From Gamsiella multidivaricata (Eukaryota; Mortierellomycota; Mortierellomycetes; Mortierellales; Mortierellaceae), in contig NW_026251710.1 in NCBI RefSeq assembly GCF_025024155.1, forward strand, positions 186,001 through 250,000: a stretch of DNA of 64,000 nt, given 5' to 3'. Position 1 is the first letter of the stretch. Each line of letters begins with the position of its first letter. Position numbers and translations under genes: made by a program. A model generated the notes under the pieces. That model saw only the letters and a list, made by a program, of their open reading frames with translations. It was not told the DNA's origin and searched no databases. Shown here piece after piece: positions 34,749 to 46,550 of the stretch.

Positions 34749-36583
34749 AAGAGAATGATGGCTTTCTTACCGCAATACTTCTTATAACCATTAATAACGG
34801 CATCGTTACGACAAGACGTGTTGGCCCTTTTTCTAAGGTACGTTGCTGAAAAATCATCGTTCCTTGTCTTCATCCATCCCAGATCGAGCCTCGTTCTAAT
34901 TGACTCAACGAGAGGACGACACAATCTATTTACGAATAGTTTTTTTGAGGGTGAAGGCTGTAGTCTCTGACTTATATAACCTGCTGCATCATGTCTCCGA
35001 ACATCTGAACACTTACCATTTCTCGTCAATCATCTCCTGGAAGCTCTTATGGTATGAAGTGATATCAAACACAGCTTTGAGAGCCTTGCGGTCGTGGCGT
35101 CTTGCTGTGGCAGTGAATCCAATTAACGGTATTGGTGAATTTGGCACATGCGCCTTAAAGTACTCGAAGATCCTCACGTACGAGTCCGAAACGGCATGAT
35201 GAGCCTATCATTCAGAGCGTTAAAGGGTGAGGAATTCATATTTGGTACCGCTTTACAAAGACAAAGATGGGTGATGATCTATTCTTCTTGAGGACATTGG
35301 ACTCGGACTGTATCCTACCTCGTCTATGATAATGCATTTAAATTCCTCAGGGTTGTACTTGTGCAGTCGCGACGTTCCGGGCCGTTCCAATGTCGGCACA
35401 CTTGCGACAATCACGTCGGCGCTCATATCTGCATGGCGATTCCCTTGCTCTAACGATATAGACTACATAGACTCACTGCAACAATGAGCAACGTAAACTT
35501 ATCAGTCCATAGCCTTGATGTCTGCAGATGCGAGATGGCAACGCTTTACCAGCTCTGATCCATTGCTGATGATGTGATTATATGGCTGTTCGAGCAGCTC
35601 CATGTAATGAGCCAGTATGAGGATTTTAGCGGCAGTAGGGCTTCTCGAGGGAATGCGAGTTATTAATTGCGAAAAGGTGATCTATGTAGAAAAAGTACGA
35701 TAAAAAGCTAGACATTAGCAGTTTCTTAATGGTAAAGCGAGCCTTTATAATGACCATAAAGCCTCCCAGTCTTTTATCGAACATAACATACTGTCTTGCC
35801 GCTCCCGACAGGAAGAGAGACAAGGAGTCTCATATAACCCTGCTCAATCAAAAAAAGGGTTTTCTGGATGCACTCTTCTTGATATGGTCGAAGTTGGATT
35901 GGGGTCGAAGTCATAGGACCTGATTTCTGGGCGGGCACTACTTTGACCTTGATTGCCCGTTTGGGCTTCTGAGGCGATGGGGCTCCGTGTACTGTTTTAC
36001 CTTGGGATGTTGATTTGGCGAAGCCTTTTTTCGCTTCGCTTGGTGCCACTGACCACGGCTGCTGAAACTTATTGTGATGTTGGTGTTGATGATGTTGTTG
36101 GTGCTGATGGTGCTGCTACTGATAGTTGTGCCGTCGGCTGTTGTTTTGGTAGTAGTGCTGTCGGTTGTTGTTATACTGCTGTTGATAGTCTTGTTGCAGC
36201 TGCTGCGGCTGCTGGTAGTGCTGTTGGCTGCTGTTTTGGTGGTAGTGGTGGTGATGGTGCCTGCGCTCGTGGTGCTGCCGGTTGTTGTTGTGCTGCTGCT
36301 GCTGCTGCTGCTGATTGTGATGTTCTTGCTGCTGCTGCTGCTGCCGGTAGCGGTCTCTTCAGTCTCTCCAAGTCTTGCTTTTCTTCATGCTCTCCCATTT
36401 TGAGCTTAACTCTGCTGTGCTCGAGTCACGATGAGGCAGAGATACATTCTTGCTGGTAGAAAAGCCGTTAGAGCTTGTTTTTGACAGGAGCCCCGCTCGC
36501 AGACTGAGCTGAGTGCTTCTCGGACGAGTGAAGCTGCACAAATGGGCCGTTCTGTCCCTTGATAGCCGTGGAAGTTGTAACAT
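33849..36583 (-). CDS. IRC3: DEAD/DEAH helicase, mitochondrial IRC3-like; possibly broken
   Basis: Exons proposed: 36446-36583, 35792-36061, 35550-35681, 35319-35462, 35017-35204, 34771-34925, 34437-34637, 34137-34337, 33849-34042 (540 codons). Exon 1 encodes a basic, acid-poor presequence (MLQLPRLSRDRTAHLCSF). The helicase motifs are in order: LRPYQEECI, PVGSGKT (Walker A), IIIDE plus AHHAV (DEAH), GFTATA (III), VVFATDIKHV, INCGILTEGVD (V) and EQMLGRGLRIYPGKEDC (VI). Two oddities: joining exons 5 and 6 makes TG|A, a stop where homologues have Trp-Leu; and the segment between exons 1 and 2 (36062-36445), treated here as an intron (GTATCT...TTTCAG), also reads in frame as a Gln/His/Asn-rich linker with one TGA and one TAG. 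The C-terminus after motif VI is unlike the family. Irc3 acts on mitochondrial DNA recombination. Confidence 0.7.
36062..36445 (-). repeat. CAG/CAA-rich segment in the helicase gene (intron or decayed exon)
   Basis: Dense CTG/GTT triplets on the plus strand. On the minus strand it reads poly-Gln/His/Asn in the frame of exons 1 and 2, interrupted by TGA at 36359-36361 and TAG at 36116-36118. In another frame it reads poly-Ala. GTATCT at its start and TTTCAG at its end would splice it out in phase 0. Confidence 0.6.
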
Positions 36584-36685
36584 GGAACAGTATCGGTGGG
36601 TCAGAAATCAGAAATAAATTTTTGATTTCTGACCTGATGGTTCAGCCACACGTATCTCACCAAAAAAACACTTGACACAGTACTA

Positions 36686-37330
36686 GAGTCCTCGACAATA
36701 AGTAACGCGCCACATATTTTTTAAAATAAAAATTTCAATTCATCAGAGAGGTGACCCGTCTAAAAGGCATGCCATCCCGTATTTTCAAGCAATACCATTT
36801 CTCCACTCAATTGTGAGGGTTACACATGCATGCCGAGGGCGCAACGGAAGCCACGGGCACATTGCAAGAAGAGCATCATCATCAACAGACTCACTGCGAC
36901 TATCTACTCAATGGAGAGCCCGTTCATTACACCTGGTGCTATGCCTACTGGCGTTGGTACTGACACTGACCAAGACACCAGCCCTGTGGAGTCCCCAACT
37001 GACTTCCTGTCCGTGCCAGGTGACGACCCTTTTCAATATCTCAGTGATGTCGCGTCTCCTTCAAGTGATATTGAGTCCCCTCCAAGCGGAGCTGTTGCCG
37101 CAAACAGCCCGCCCAACAGCTTGCCACTTCGAGTTATAGCTGCATCTCCCGACAGGTACCTGCACCTTCGCCTCAATGGAACTCCTACTCGCTCGCTACG
37201 ACGTCGCGAAGAGCGACCTCTACTAGGGACAGTGAGTAGTCTCATACCTCCATATCTCATACGTCCCAATACGGAAATCATTCAATCAATTTGAAAAAAT
37301 ATATGGCGCGTTACTTATTGTCGAGGACTC
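36686..37330. mobile_element. TIR element (645 bp) with TA duplication, carrying exon-like sequence
   Basis: The ends 36686-36722 and 37294-37330 are 37-bp inverted repeats with a single mismatch (GAGTCCTCGACAATAAGTAA...). Each is flanked by TA (36684-36685 and 37331-37332), the target duplication of Tc1/mariner-type and many MITE elements. No transposase is inside. Instead a plus-strand frame from ATG 36911 reads a Ser/Pro-rich peptide (DTSPVESPTDFLSVPGDDPF ... GTPTRSLRRREERPLLG) that ends exactly at ACA before GTGAGT, a donor-like site, at 37231. It therefore looks like a non-autonomous element that has captured part of a host gene. It sits 5' of the helicase gene and 3' of STE50. Confidence 0.75.
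36911..37231 (+). CDS. Exon-like frame inside the TIR element, unknown origin
   Basis: 107 codons in phase 0 up to a GTGAGT donor. The frame is open further 5' to 36830 and 3' to 37294, where it ends at the right TIR. Composition (Ser/Pro/Asp then basic RSLRRREER) resembles the disordered N-terminus of a nuclear protein, perhaps a replication factor, but no family can be named. The element has no visible further exon, so a full-length product is unlikely unless it is spliced to flanking sequence. Confidence 0.35.
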
Positions 37331-37448
37331 TACCATTGAAATTCCACGCATTTAGACCATAGACAATCTGCCCTTTATATATCTCAAAATCTTAAATTCA
37401 GGCACAAATATTGGCCTTTCAAAAAATGAAAAATGCATTTTATTTTTT

Positions 37449-40369
37449 TCATTGCTGCAGGTCCAGATTGACGAACCAACTTGGCACCCATCCACGCTGG
37501 CCCTCGCATGTCGCCAGAAGCCAATGCTGATGGCGCCGAAAGATTTTCTATCGACCAGAGGAAAAAAAAAAGTACACTCATTGGATTAGAACTTGCTGCC
37601 ATTGCACCCCTGGACCCAACACCTCAAGCACACCTTGCCAGCCATTTCCATAGTACATCGTTACAACTTACCAGTTTATCTCCAGTCTTGATGCTAAGTT
37701 CATTAGGTCCGGTCTTCGCGAAATCAAAGATCGCAACGCCCTCGGCCGAAAAGATTCCATCCTCAGAATTGTTCTCCGACAAGATGCTCGCTGGGATCCA
37801 GCCGATCTCATCGTCTCGCTGCACAATCCACCATCCGTGTCCTTTGCTCTTGATCTTGAACACATCCCCGACCTTCACGTTCAACTCGTCGTCCCTCTTG
37901 GCCTCCCATTCGTACAACGCCACTGCGGTTCCTGAAGCCTCCACTGTTTCCTGCACATAGTTCTCGGGCTTCGGTCCAACAATCGCAGGCGTCGTAGCCG
38001 AGGAGGTCTCGAGCCTCGAGTTTATGCTGCTGCCCATCGTCGAAGATGCCGTTGTCGGTGTTGTTGCTGGTCCCAGTGTTGTAGGCGTAGCAGCAGTAGA
38101 AGCTGTGATCACAATTAACAAAAAGAAACAAGAGTTAGCCCTGTCATATTGACATCAACATTAAACAATGAACATTCCCCATTTTAAAAAAAATGTCCAT
38201 ACCGCTGCCTCCGGTCTTGCTAGAGGTCCTCATTGAAGCCGTTGTCCCTGATCGTGCAAGAGATGCCCCTCCACTGCCATTGAGATGACTGCCCAAACTA
38301 TTTGATCCAACAAAGGGTCCCGTGGAAGATCCGTTTCCGCCTGCCATGGCCTCAGGTGGCATGGGAAGTTCCTTGTTCATCAGATCCGAGCTCTTTCGTG
38401 GCGGGAAGGAACTGGGCGGCGAGGCCGTATAGACAGCAGGCGACTTCATCTGTTTGATGTGCTTCAACATAAACACCGGATTCTCCTTGTTTTCCTTCAA
38501 CTGCTTCATCATCAGCAGCGGCTTATCATTATATGTCAGAATGCGCTCTATGAAGAAAAAAAAATAGAATAAATAATAATAAAGAATTCATTATTAGCGG
38601 GCGTGAGGATTCCAGTGGGATATGAAGAAACATCCGATCATTACGATCACGTACCAGTGTTGCCATAACAGATGAACAGTGCATACTGCCGCCAATCATC
38701 GTTAATCTTGTATTTTTTCAGGGCAGCAGGCAAGACCTTATAGCATGGATCGTCCTGAGAAATCCTGAAGCTTCTGAATGCATCCACAGGGTCGCGCACC
38801 GTCGACGGCTTCTGTCCATAGACCTTGATAGCGCCAGCGCTATCGACACCAGGGGAACTGGCCGCTTTTCCGTCCTATTGGTGCATGAAAATAAAAATTG
38901 GCTCTCGTTTAGTATACATATATGCGATATGAAACCATTGCGGACACGCTCTCTTTCCCCCCTTGACAACTGAAATAAACATGGGTTACATCATTTGGAT
39001 CCGCGTTGGCGCCCCGTACACGAGTATCCGCGGGTGAGTGTGGCGAACTGGGTACTGAGTGGAATCCGGAATCTGTTGAGTATCCAGGCGACCGTACAGA
39101 GTTCATCATATGGGACGAATGGATAGGTGACTGGGGTGTGAGTGCTGAGTTGAGTGTGTGTGTCGATTGTGAGGCCGAAAGCATTGAGGACGACTGGCCG
39201 TTCATAGGTTTTGGGTATCCTGGGCTGGGCTCCGGCAGAGGCTACAAAGTGAAGGAAGGGTTAATCATGGTCAATGCCGCGAACAAAAAAAAAAAAAAAA
39301 AGAAAAAGAAAGTGTTTCTCAAAGAATGCAAGAACCCTAATCATCGAAAAGAAAAACACGAGTGCTGGTGTGCTTACTTTTTGGTCCTTCTGCATAATCC
39401 AGAGTTCATCTTTCACCTTGGTCAGGTCCTTAGACATTCGCTCGACTTCCCGCACGAGATGTTGAATTGTATTATCTATCCAAGCAATAGTCGATCATAG
39501 GACGTTCGCGTTAATGTCCGCGGAAATAACTGCTTGGCTGTAACAGCGTCCCCCCCCCTCCCTCCCTTTGCAACAGCCCATTTCACTCCAACTCGCCCAT
39601 TGGCGCTCTTTTGGTTGTTTTGTCCCGGCTCCAAATAAAACGTTCCTGGGTAAGGCGAGGGGTATGTACCTTTTTCGTGCATGGCCTGTTCGACGGACTT
39701 TAGACTTGCTGCCGCCTGATAGTTGTATTCCTGAGAAAAAAAAGAAAAAGAAAAAAAATAAACATGTTAGCCAGGACCCTTGTGTTGAGGACAAAGGCGA
39801 AGCAGTGCCAGTGCATCGGTCAAGCTTACGTTCTCAAAGGCGACACCTGATGCAAGACAAAGAACGAGGAAAGGATACACAAGAAAGCCCGGGTTAGTCG
39901 CCATAACAAAAACTCTTCACCTCTGTTTCCGTGCTGAATCCCTGTATTCCTTACTTGGAGGAACATAGTCTCCTGTTTCGAGCGAGATTCCGTACGAGAC
40001 CTTTAACTGGTAGATGGCTTTGAGGATGACCAGACGTTTGCCGACTTCCCATATGGACAAGTCCTTAAGTGCTGCATGATCCAAATGAATCAGCAAGTCT
40101 CCAGATATGCCGTTGTCTAGCCGGAGGGGGTTTTCAAGAGGACCGTGTTAGAAGGTCTTGATGCAAGAAAGATGTGGTTGACTAGAGCATTTGCCATTGC
40201 GCTTGACTATCAACCCGACAGTTCTTCTGGTCTAAGCAGAAAAAAAAAGGACTGAGAACAGGCAGAGAGGGGCAAGGCTACCTTTTATCTGTTTTTCATA
40301 GTTGGGGAATCCGATCGAGCACATCCATTGATGTACCCTGTTGGGGTCCCATTGGGTGATACTCTCCAT
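37449..40369 (-). CDS. STE50: Ste50/Ubc2-type MAPK adaptor (SAM-RA-SH3-SH3)
   Basis: Ten exons: 40282-40369, 39955-40116, 39830-39846 (17 bases), 39670-39730, 39378-39475, 38990-39241, 38655-38874, 38203-38547, 37672-38102, 37449-37547. All phases agree; 590 residues. The start is in GCCGCCATGG, though the frame is open upstream to an acceptor at 40425, so an extra 5' coding exon is possible. The SAM domain is in exons 1-2 (WDPNRVHQWMCSIGF, LDHAALKDLSIWEVGKRLVI), a coiled coil in exon 5, and the RA domain in exons 7-8 (RISQDDPCYKVLPAALKKY, ERILTYNDKPLLMMKQL). The first SH3 is in exon 9 (AVALYEWEAKRDDELNVKVG, HGWWIVQRDDEIGWIP) and the second spans exons 9-10 (AIFDFAKTGPNELSIKTGD, GWVPSWFVNL). 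Ste50 links Ras-like GTPases and the MAPKKK Ste11; the double C-terminal SH3 is the basidiomycete Ubc2 form, absent from yeast Ste50. Confidence 0.9.
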
Positions 40370-41691
40370 GGCGGCAAGAACCTTCCTGGCGGGTTTTGCT
40401 AGTCCAGTTGGTGAAGGCCGTTCTGAAAGAAAACAAAAAAAATAAAATTCCTGGTTGCTGGTGTAGTCGCTATTTGTTGCTGTTGATGCTGGGTAGGTTT
40501 TCTCGGAGTGGCTCCTGGCTCAATTGATATGGTATGGTATGGTATGGTATGGTATGGTATATAGTCTGTCGCAAGAGGCGAATGCGAGCTGCACAGAGAG
40601 AGAGAGAAAAACAAGAAGGAAAGGTAGGAAGGAACAAAGAGAGGAAGGGGGACAAAAGAGCGACCCGATGGATGGACCGCTGTCGACGCGAATACAGACG
40701 GAGACGGGGTCAAGGGGAGAAACGAAAGTGCGGTGCTGTGTAAGAGCGGATAGGATACGATGGGATATGCGATGGGAGCTAGGGGGCCGGATATAGAACG
40801 GGATATACAGAGTGGATCGTGATGGGGATGATGCCGATGAAGAAAGAGAAAGAGAGAGAACGAGAGAGAAGGAGATGAGATGGGACGAGATGGGATGAAG
40901 AAAGGGATGGGAAGAGGGGGGGAGGGGATGATGGATGGTAAGAGCGGATGGATAAAAAGAGAGGGAGAAAGAAAAGAAGGTGTGAGGACAAGAAGGAGTG
41001 TGAAAAAACAAGGTTGTCTCTCGCTTCTCTCGCTTCTCTCTCTCTCGCTCGCTCGCTCTCTCTCTCTCTTTCTCGCAAACCGTCTTTCCGGCAACCCAAC
41101 GCGTCCTCCCCACCTCCGCTCCTGCCCCCCCCCCCCCTGCCCCTCCTGCCCATGCTCCTCCCTCTCTCCTTCGTCACCGCCACCCTCCTCCTGCTGGGCG
41201 TTTGTTGCTGTCGACTCCTGCCCCTATGCTTCACGCCAAAACACTTCATCTTTTCTCCTTCTCGCACATCTGGGCTCTGCATGTCTTGTGCTGCCAACAT
41301 GCACACACAACCCGGTTCGCTGCAATTTCGATGCAAGATAAAACTCTCTCTCTCCTCCCCTTGCCTTGCCTTCGCCACATACAGATACAGTGCACGCACA
41401 GCAAAACAGCAAAACAGCAAAACCACTAACTGACCTACGCAAGATAGACTACAAATCTATCGTCATTACCATGTCAACGAAAAATGCTGCCGCTGTTGTC
41501 GGCTGAAGTTTTATTTAAATGAGCGATGAGCGATGAACGATGAATGATGAACGATAGACGATAGACAATAGACAATAGACAATAAACGATGAAGAAGGAC
41601 AGAAAAAAAAAGTTTACTATGTACAAAACGGTGCGGATGCAAAGAGAGATGGGCGGATAGATGGACGGGATGTGAAGAATCCAAAGACCAA
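40370..41691. other. STE50 upstream region and 3' flank of the questin-oxidase-like gene
   Basis: 1.3 kb. It holds a TATGG pentanucleotide repeat (40528-40561), long GA-rich tracts (40580-40990), CT/CTCG tracts (41010-41075) and, at 41518-41590, a GATGAACGATGAATGA/ATAGACAATAGACAAT simple repeat. No coding region is recognised; long frames here are artefacts of the purine/pyrimidine tracts. Confidence 0.55.
40528..40561 (+). repeat. (TATGG)n pentanucleotide repeat
   Basis: Six to seven tandem TATGG units upstream of STE50. Confidence 0.9.
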
Positions 41692-44600
41692 TCAGAAGCC
41701 CGGCCCCGTCGACTCGTCCGAAGCGGGGTCTTCGCCAATCGCACGGACCGCCATTTCGTAAAACAAGTCGCCGCACTCTCCGTGCTCGCGCTCAGCCCAC
41801 CACAACGATCGCACAATCTAAAGAGAGAAAAAAATCACACACCATGTTAGTTGGCAAAAAAAGAACGTGTACCATGGAATGATAAAATAAACCCCCCTCT
41901 TCTCTCACTGAGGAAACAGAGCAAACATGTAGACATACTATGAACACATAAAACTTAAAGAGAACCCCCTCCCTTTCTTTACCTTGGGAACGGTCGGATG
42001 GTCTGCATGGATGGACTCCATAGAAAGCGACCTCCATCGGCTCACATGCGCATCAAGCTCCTCGGGCTCCTCACAGATCACATCTCCATGTCCATATCCA
42101 TGTCCCTCCTCCTGCTGCTTCTCCAACGGGCACACATCGGTCATGAGAGGCAATGACGACGATCCAGACCGAGCCGTCACCTTTGGTCGACCCTGTACCA
42201 CATAGGTCGCCACCAACGACATCCAGATCGCCTTCAACAGTTGCTCCTTCTCCTGCTCCGATGGCAGTATCTTGACCAGGAAACGGGCCGCATGGGTCGC
42301 AAGCAGGATATTGGCGAGGCACTTGTCCAATTGCTGCTCGTCTCCAAACCGATTCGTCGCTGTGAAGAGCAATAAGCTGGTCGTTCGAGAGAGATCCAAG
42401 AGTGCCTCTGACACTGAATGGACTAGAAAACACAAAAAGAGAAGCGCATAGTGATTTCTTGTTTAGCAACGACACGTTCGCTCACCTTTCATTCAGTTGC
42501 TCGCCCTCTCTGTGTCACCGACGCAGTTATACACAAAAAAAAAAACGAAAAGGACTGAACATACCTTGACTTGTCCACATGCCCAGATAACTCTTTAGAA
42601 GACTCACACGGGAACTCATGACGACATTCAGCTTGGCCTGGAAACCAGCATCGAACATGCCATCCAATCGTTTGTCGTTCCTGATCATATTCAAGATAGC
42701 GACTGTGGGGGATGCCTTCTGAACTGCACTTGAGCCTGTCTTTGAGGACGGTGTCGATCCCCAGGATGAGGATGCTGATGAAGGAATGAAGCATGTGGTT
42801 GCAGGCTGATACGAGACACATGCGTAGGCGAGTCCCTCTGCTGTGGCCAAACGCGATCCAAACTCAACTCCATAGCCAAGATGGATCAGTGGTCCTGTAG
42901 AGGCACACAGACCAGGGATTAGTGGCGTCAGGTAATCTGAAACCATCCTGGCCATGGACTCTTCCATGGGTGAGGGCGAAGACACTGACCACGAAGTTGT
43001 CAATGGCTGTAGTGCTGCTCCTGCTGTTGACGGCGATGTTGATGAAGATGTTGAGGTTTGTTTCAACAATGCCGCCTCTTCCAGCTGTTGCAGCTCATGA
43101 TCAAAGAAGTCAAGGTAGTCGTGATAGTAGCTGGACAGTAGCAAAACAAAAGCACAGCACGGTGTTAGTTTTTTTTTCTTTTTTTCTTTTCTTTGCTTGT
43201 TTCTCTTTTTCTTTCCTAAAGTCTCAGCTCATTCTTCACTGAAAATAATACAAATGAATCATCAGGGTTCAATCCTATCCTTACCTCTTGTGACCAAGCC
43301 AGTCGCGCCAGTTGCGGGTGGTGATGGTGATGGTTGGTGCGGGAGGGATGCGCTCCTTGTCCTGTCTGAAGCGCTTGTAGGTCTGGTGCAGGTCCTTGGG
43401 TGTTCCTATTGAATGTATCCAGATACTCGTTAGCGCGATGTCATGATGCTCAACAGATCCTGTATTTCTGTATAAAAATAAAAAGAAGATTGTACACTTA
43501 TGCAAGGGGGGGAGGGAGGGGGGTATTGGCGAGCCATGAAATAAACAGATGATATGCAGGGCCAGACGGGTTCATTTTAGCCGCAATTAGACAGACACAT
43601 ATATTGAAAGCGATCCCCCCCCCCCGAAGCGACCAGGATCTGGGGAACCATTTCCCTCGCCCGCGCCTTTCAAGCCATTTGAGATTGGATGGACGAGGTC
43701 ATTGGACGGGTTTGACTCTCCGGATTGATTACCCAGGAACCCAACCATCCATCATCCCACATGTGCACGAAAACATAGACTCCACGTGTATTGCTACCAC
43801 GTTCTTTTTTTTTTTTTTTTCCACGAACATTATTATCAGCATCATTATTATCTCAAGCGTACAAGGAAGGCAAAAAAAAAATCAAGGGTTCTCGCAGTGC
43901 ATGGTGAGGGGAACCCAGGAAAAAATGTCTCAAAACTCAAAATACAAAATCCGCGCTATCTCCTCTATCATCACTGTTGTTCCTGTCCCTTTTCAAGAGA
44001 AAAGGAACCAATGCCGTGCCGTGCCTTGCAATGTCCCTGCACCCTTATGCTTTGCCCTGTGCTCGCCCAATGGGTCGTTAATCATAATAATAATAGTAAT
44101 AATAATGATAATGATAATAATAATGATGATGATGCATATGTAGAGCAACCACGCCAGAAAAAGAGAGGTACGCCTTTGCGGTACGCAAACACACACACAC
44201 GCACGACACCACACGATGATGAGTGAATGAATGAATGAATGATACTACGGCAACAAAAGCGACTCTGCATGAGTGAATCTCCATCTCTCCGTGCCCAGAG
44301 CTCCCTATTCTTCAACAGACATGTGTACCGCTTGGTGCTACGAGGAAGCTTCTTTGTTGTTGTTGTTGTTGTTTCTTTTCCTGCGAGTCGGGTGATAATA
44401 CCGTAGTCCATGGACTGCAAAAATAAAATAAAAATAAAAAAAAGCTTCTCGATTGCGCTTACCTCCGAGGGCGTATTTCGTGAGGACATCCTGGACCATG
44501 GCTCCACCGGCGAGGTAGCCGGAGAGATCGGTGTGGTAGATATGATACTGTGCTTGGATGATGGAGAGGGCCATGTCCCTGGCTGTGATCTCGTCCGTGA

Positions 44601-44880
44601 GCTGGACCTGACGCGAGGAATGAGAGTGGACATGGTAGTGGGTTGGTCGCTTGCATTCCGTTGACTTGCTGTTGGCGGCAGTAGGGTCATCGCCTCGGCT
44701 GAGTGCGTCTGGAAGGGAGGTGTGAGAAATGGATGAGGCGTGATTAGACCCGATGGAGACAGCGGTGGCGGCGATGGCAGTAGTAGAAGAAGGAGAAGAA
44801 GGAGAAGAGGAGGCAGCACTGGTGGCGGTGGTGCCGAGGGTGGGGTGGAAGACCCGTGGGGCGGATGGGATGGATATCAT
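41692..44880 (-). CDS. Questin oxidase-like protein (AflY/DUF4243 family)
   Basis: Exons 44463-44880, 43285-43405, 42565-43130, 41983-42422 and 41692-41817 join in agreeing phases to give 556 residues. The N-terminus is a Ser/Thr/Ala-rich lead of about 60 residues. Then come LSIIQAQYHIYHTDLSGYLA and KYALGG, PKDLHQTYKRFRQ, ITTRNWRDWLGHK, YYHDYLDFFDHEL, and PLIHLGYGVEFGSRLATAEG, the run of motifs seen in questin oxidase-like proteins (His-rich helical fold). Family members include Baeyer-Villiger-type enzymes of anthraquinone and aflatoxin pathways, but many homologues lie outside clusters; no polyketide genes are seen nearby, so a biosynthetic role is not implied. The first intron is about 1.06 kb and contains ATAATAATG repeats. 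Confidence 0.8.
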
Positions 44881-46550
44881 TCTTTCTTGTCTCGGTGTGT
44901 GCGGGGAGTGCGGGGAGTGCGTTGAGAGAAGAAAGCGGGTTAGCTCAGGGTCTTGGTGCTTATGTTGCTGCTGATGTCTGGAAGTGACTGTGGGCGAAGG
45001 GGGGGAGGGAGGGAGGGAGTGACTGAGTGAGTGAGACGGCAGGGTGTGCTATTTTATGCTGCGATAGTCTATGCTATGGTGCGGTATGATATCGAGATGA
45101 TACGGGTGGCACGAGTGAGACGAGACAGAAGAGACAGAAGAGACAGAAGAGAGAGAGACAGAGAACGAAGGAAGAGAAGGCGGCAGAATGCCCGTGTGGG
45201 TGTAACTGCCCTTGGGGACGGATGGGAGGGCTGCTTCCAAAAATGGAACAACCACTGAGAGCCGAGTGCTGATTGGGACAAAGCGCTGTCGAGTGGGGCA
45301 AACATGCCTCCTGCTAGTCTGCCTGCGTTGCAACATACTTTTACTGCGTCCACTTGCTAGTTTTACTCTACTGCTTACACCACCGCTAAAAAAAAATGAA
45401 AAATAAAAAACGTGCGTCCACGAGTGGATGAGCACATCCTTTTCTTCCCCTCTCCTGTCTCCGCCTTTTCTTCCTCCCTTTCGCTCTGCGCTCTAAAACA
45501 AATAAAGCAGGCATTCGCATACATCCTCACTGGAGTTGAGCTGCTGTGGTGCATGGGCTACAGCGCATTTGGACGCGCTTCCCTTGCTAGCATTAATACA
45601 CAGGTGCCGGTGATCCAACCACTCCTGTCTTTTTTTTAAAAGACTGGCATGGAGGGGACGGAAACCAGAAATAGTCCAACACCCTACGTCCTCAATGGGC
45701 CAATGGGCGAAAGGAAGGAGGAGGACACCGTTGGTCGTGTGTGTCCTCATCCATTTATATTTTCGTCCCGTCTATCAGAAACACCTTTCAGTCCGAGGAG
45801 CGCATGTCGTATGTCGCATGTCGCGCATAGTGCCCCATGGTCCCAGAAAGCAGAAAGATCTTATCTATCTTCTTTTTTGTCTGATGCGCATGAAACGGCT
45901 TACGATATTCCAAATACGACACCGCAACAATTCCAATCCGGTCTTGTAATCTCGATACATATTTTTAGTCTCCACTTGCGGGCACACTGCATTCAAACCA
46001 TATCCTGGCACTCGCCCTCTCCCTCTCACCCACACTCACACACCCTCTCTTTTTCTTAGCAATGGTATCCCTCTGCAAAGAGGAATCGTCTATAGCGTCG
46101 CCCAAGTGAAACTGAAAGCCTGTGAACACTGACGACTGACACATAATTTCATAGTCTTTTTTATACAGTCTTCGTATATCAAAATCATCCCAATTATTGC
46201 TATCGAACAATACAGCCAACCGTGTCTGCGCCTCGACAGTCGCGTCCTTGTCGCGTTTTTTTACTCAAGAAAACCATATTGCATGCTGAAACCCTTCGAG
46301 TCAACGGCCTTCGTCCAATGCTTCACTTTTTCTTTTTACTTATATTTAATTTTGTAATGCCAATGTAGTGATATTTTGCTCGTATGGTTAATATTGGTAC
46401 ATGATCAAACTAATGAGGGCAAGAAAGAAAAGAAAGAACAATATTCAACTGCCCACAAGGCATCGATAAAGAGATATATGGAATCACCCCAACAGAAAAA
46501 AAAACCTGCTAGCAACGGGAAAAAAAAAAAAGAACCAGGGAGCAAACAGA
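44881..46550. other. Intergenic: promoter of the questin-oxidase-like gene, 3' side of the Gln-rich gene
   Basis: Near 44900-45050 are GGGGAGTGC and GGGAGG repeats; near 45120-45160, GACAGAAGA repeats. From 45400 to 46550 the sequence is ordinary AT-rich with no codon-biased frame. No gene recognised. Confidence 0.5.

Noticed and set aside
36171..36398. Poly-Ala frame with its own Met in the helicase gene
   Set aside because: It is out of frame with both the presequence and the helicase core and ends in TAA; the Gln frame or an intron explains the repeat better.
40399..41433. Long overlapping frames upstream of STE50 on both strands
   Set aside because: Low-complexity GA/CT tracts produce open frames of Arg/Glu or Ser/Leu/Pro with no protein character.
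44085..44135. ATAATAATG tract as a possible functional RNA or CRISPR-like array
   Set aside because: It is a simple trinucleotide repeat in an intron of the questin-oxidase-like gene; no spaced repeats occur in the window.
41692..44880. Secondary-metabolite cluster around the questin-oxidase-like gene
   Set aside because: The neighbours are a MAPK adaptor and a Gln-rich protein; no polyketide synthase, P450 or tailoring genes are present.
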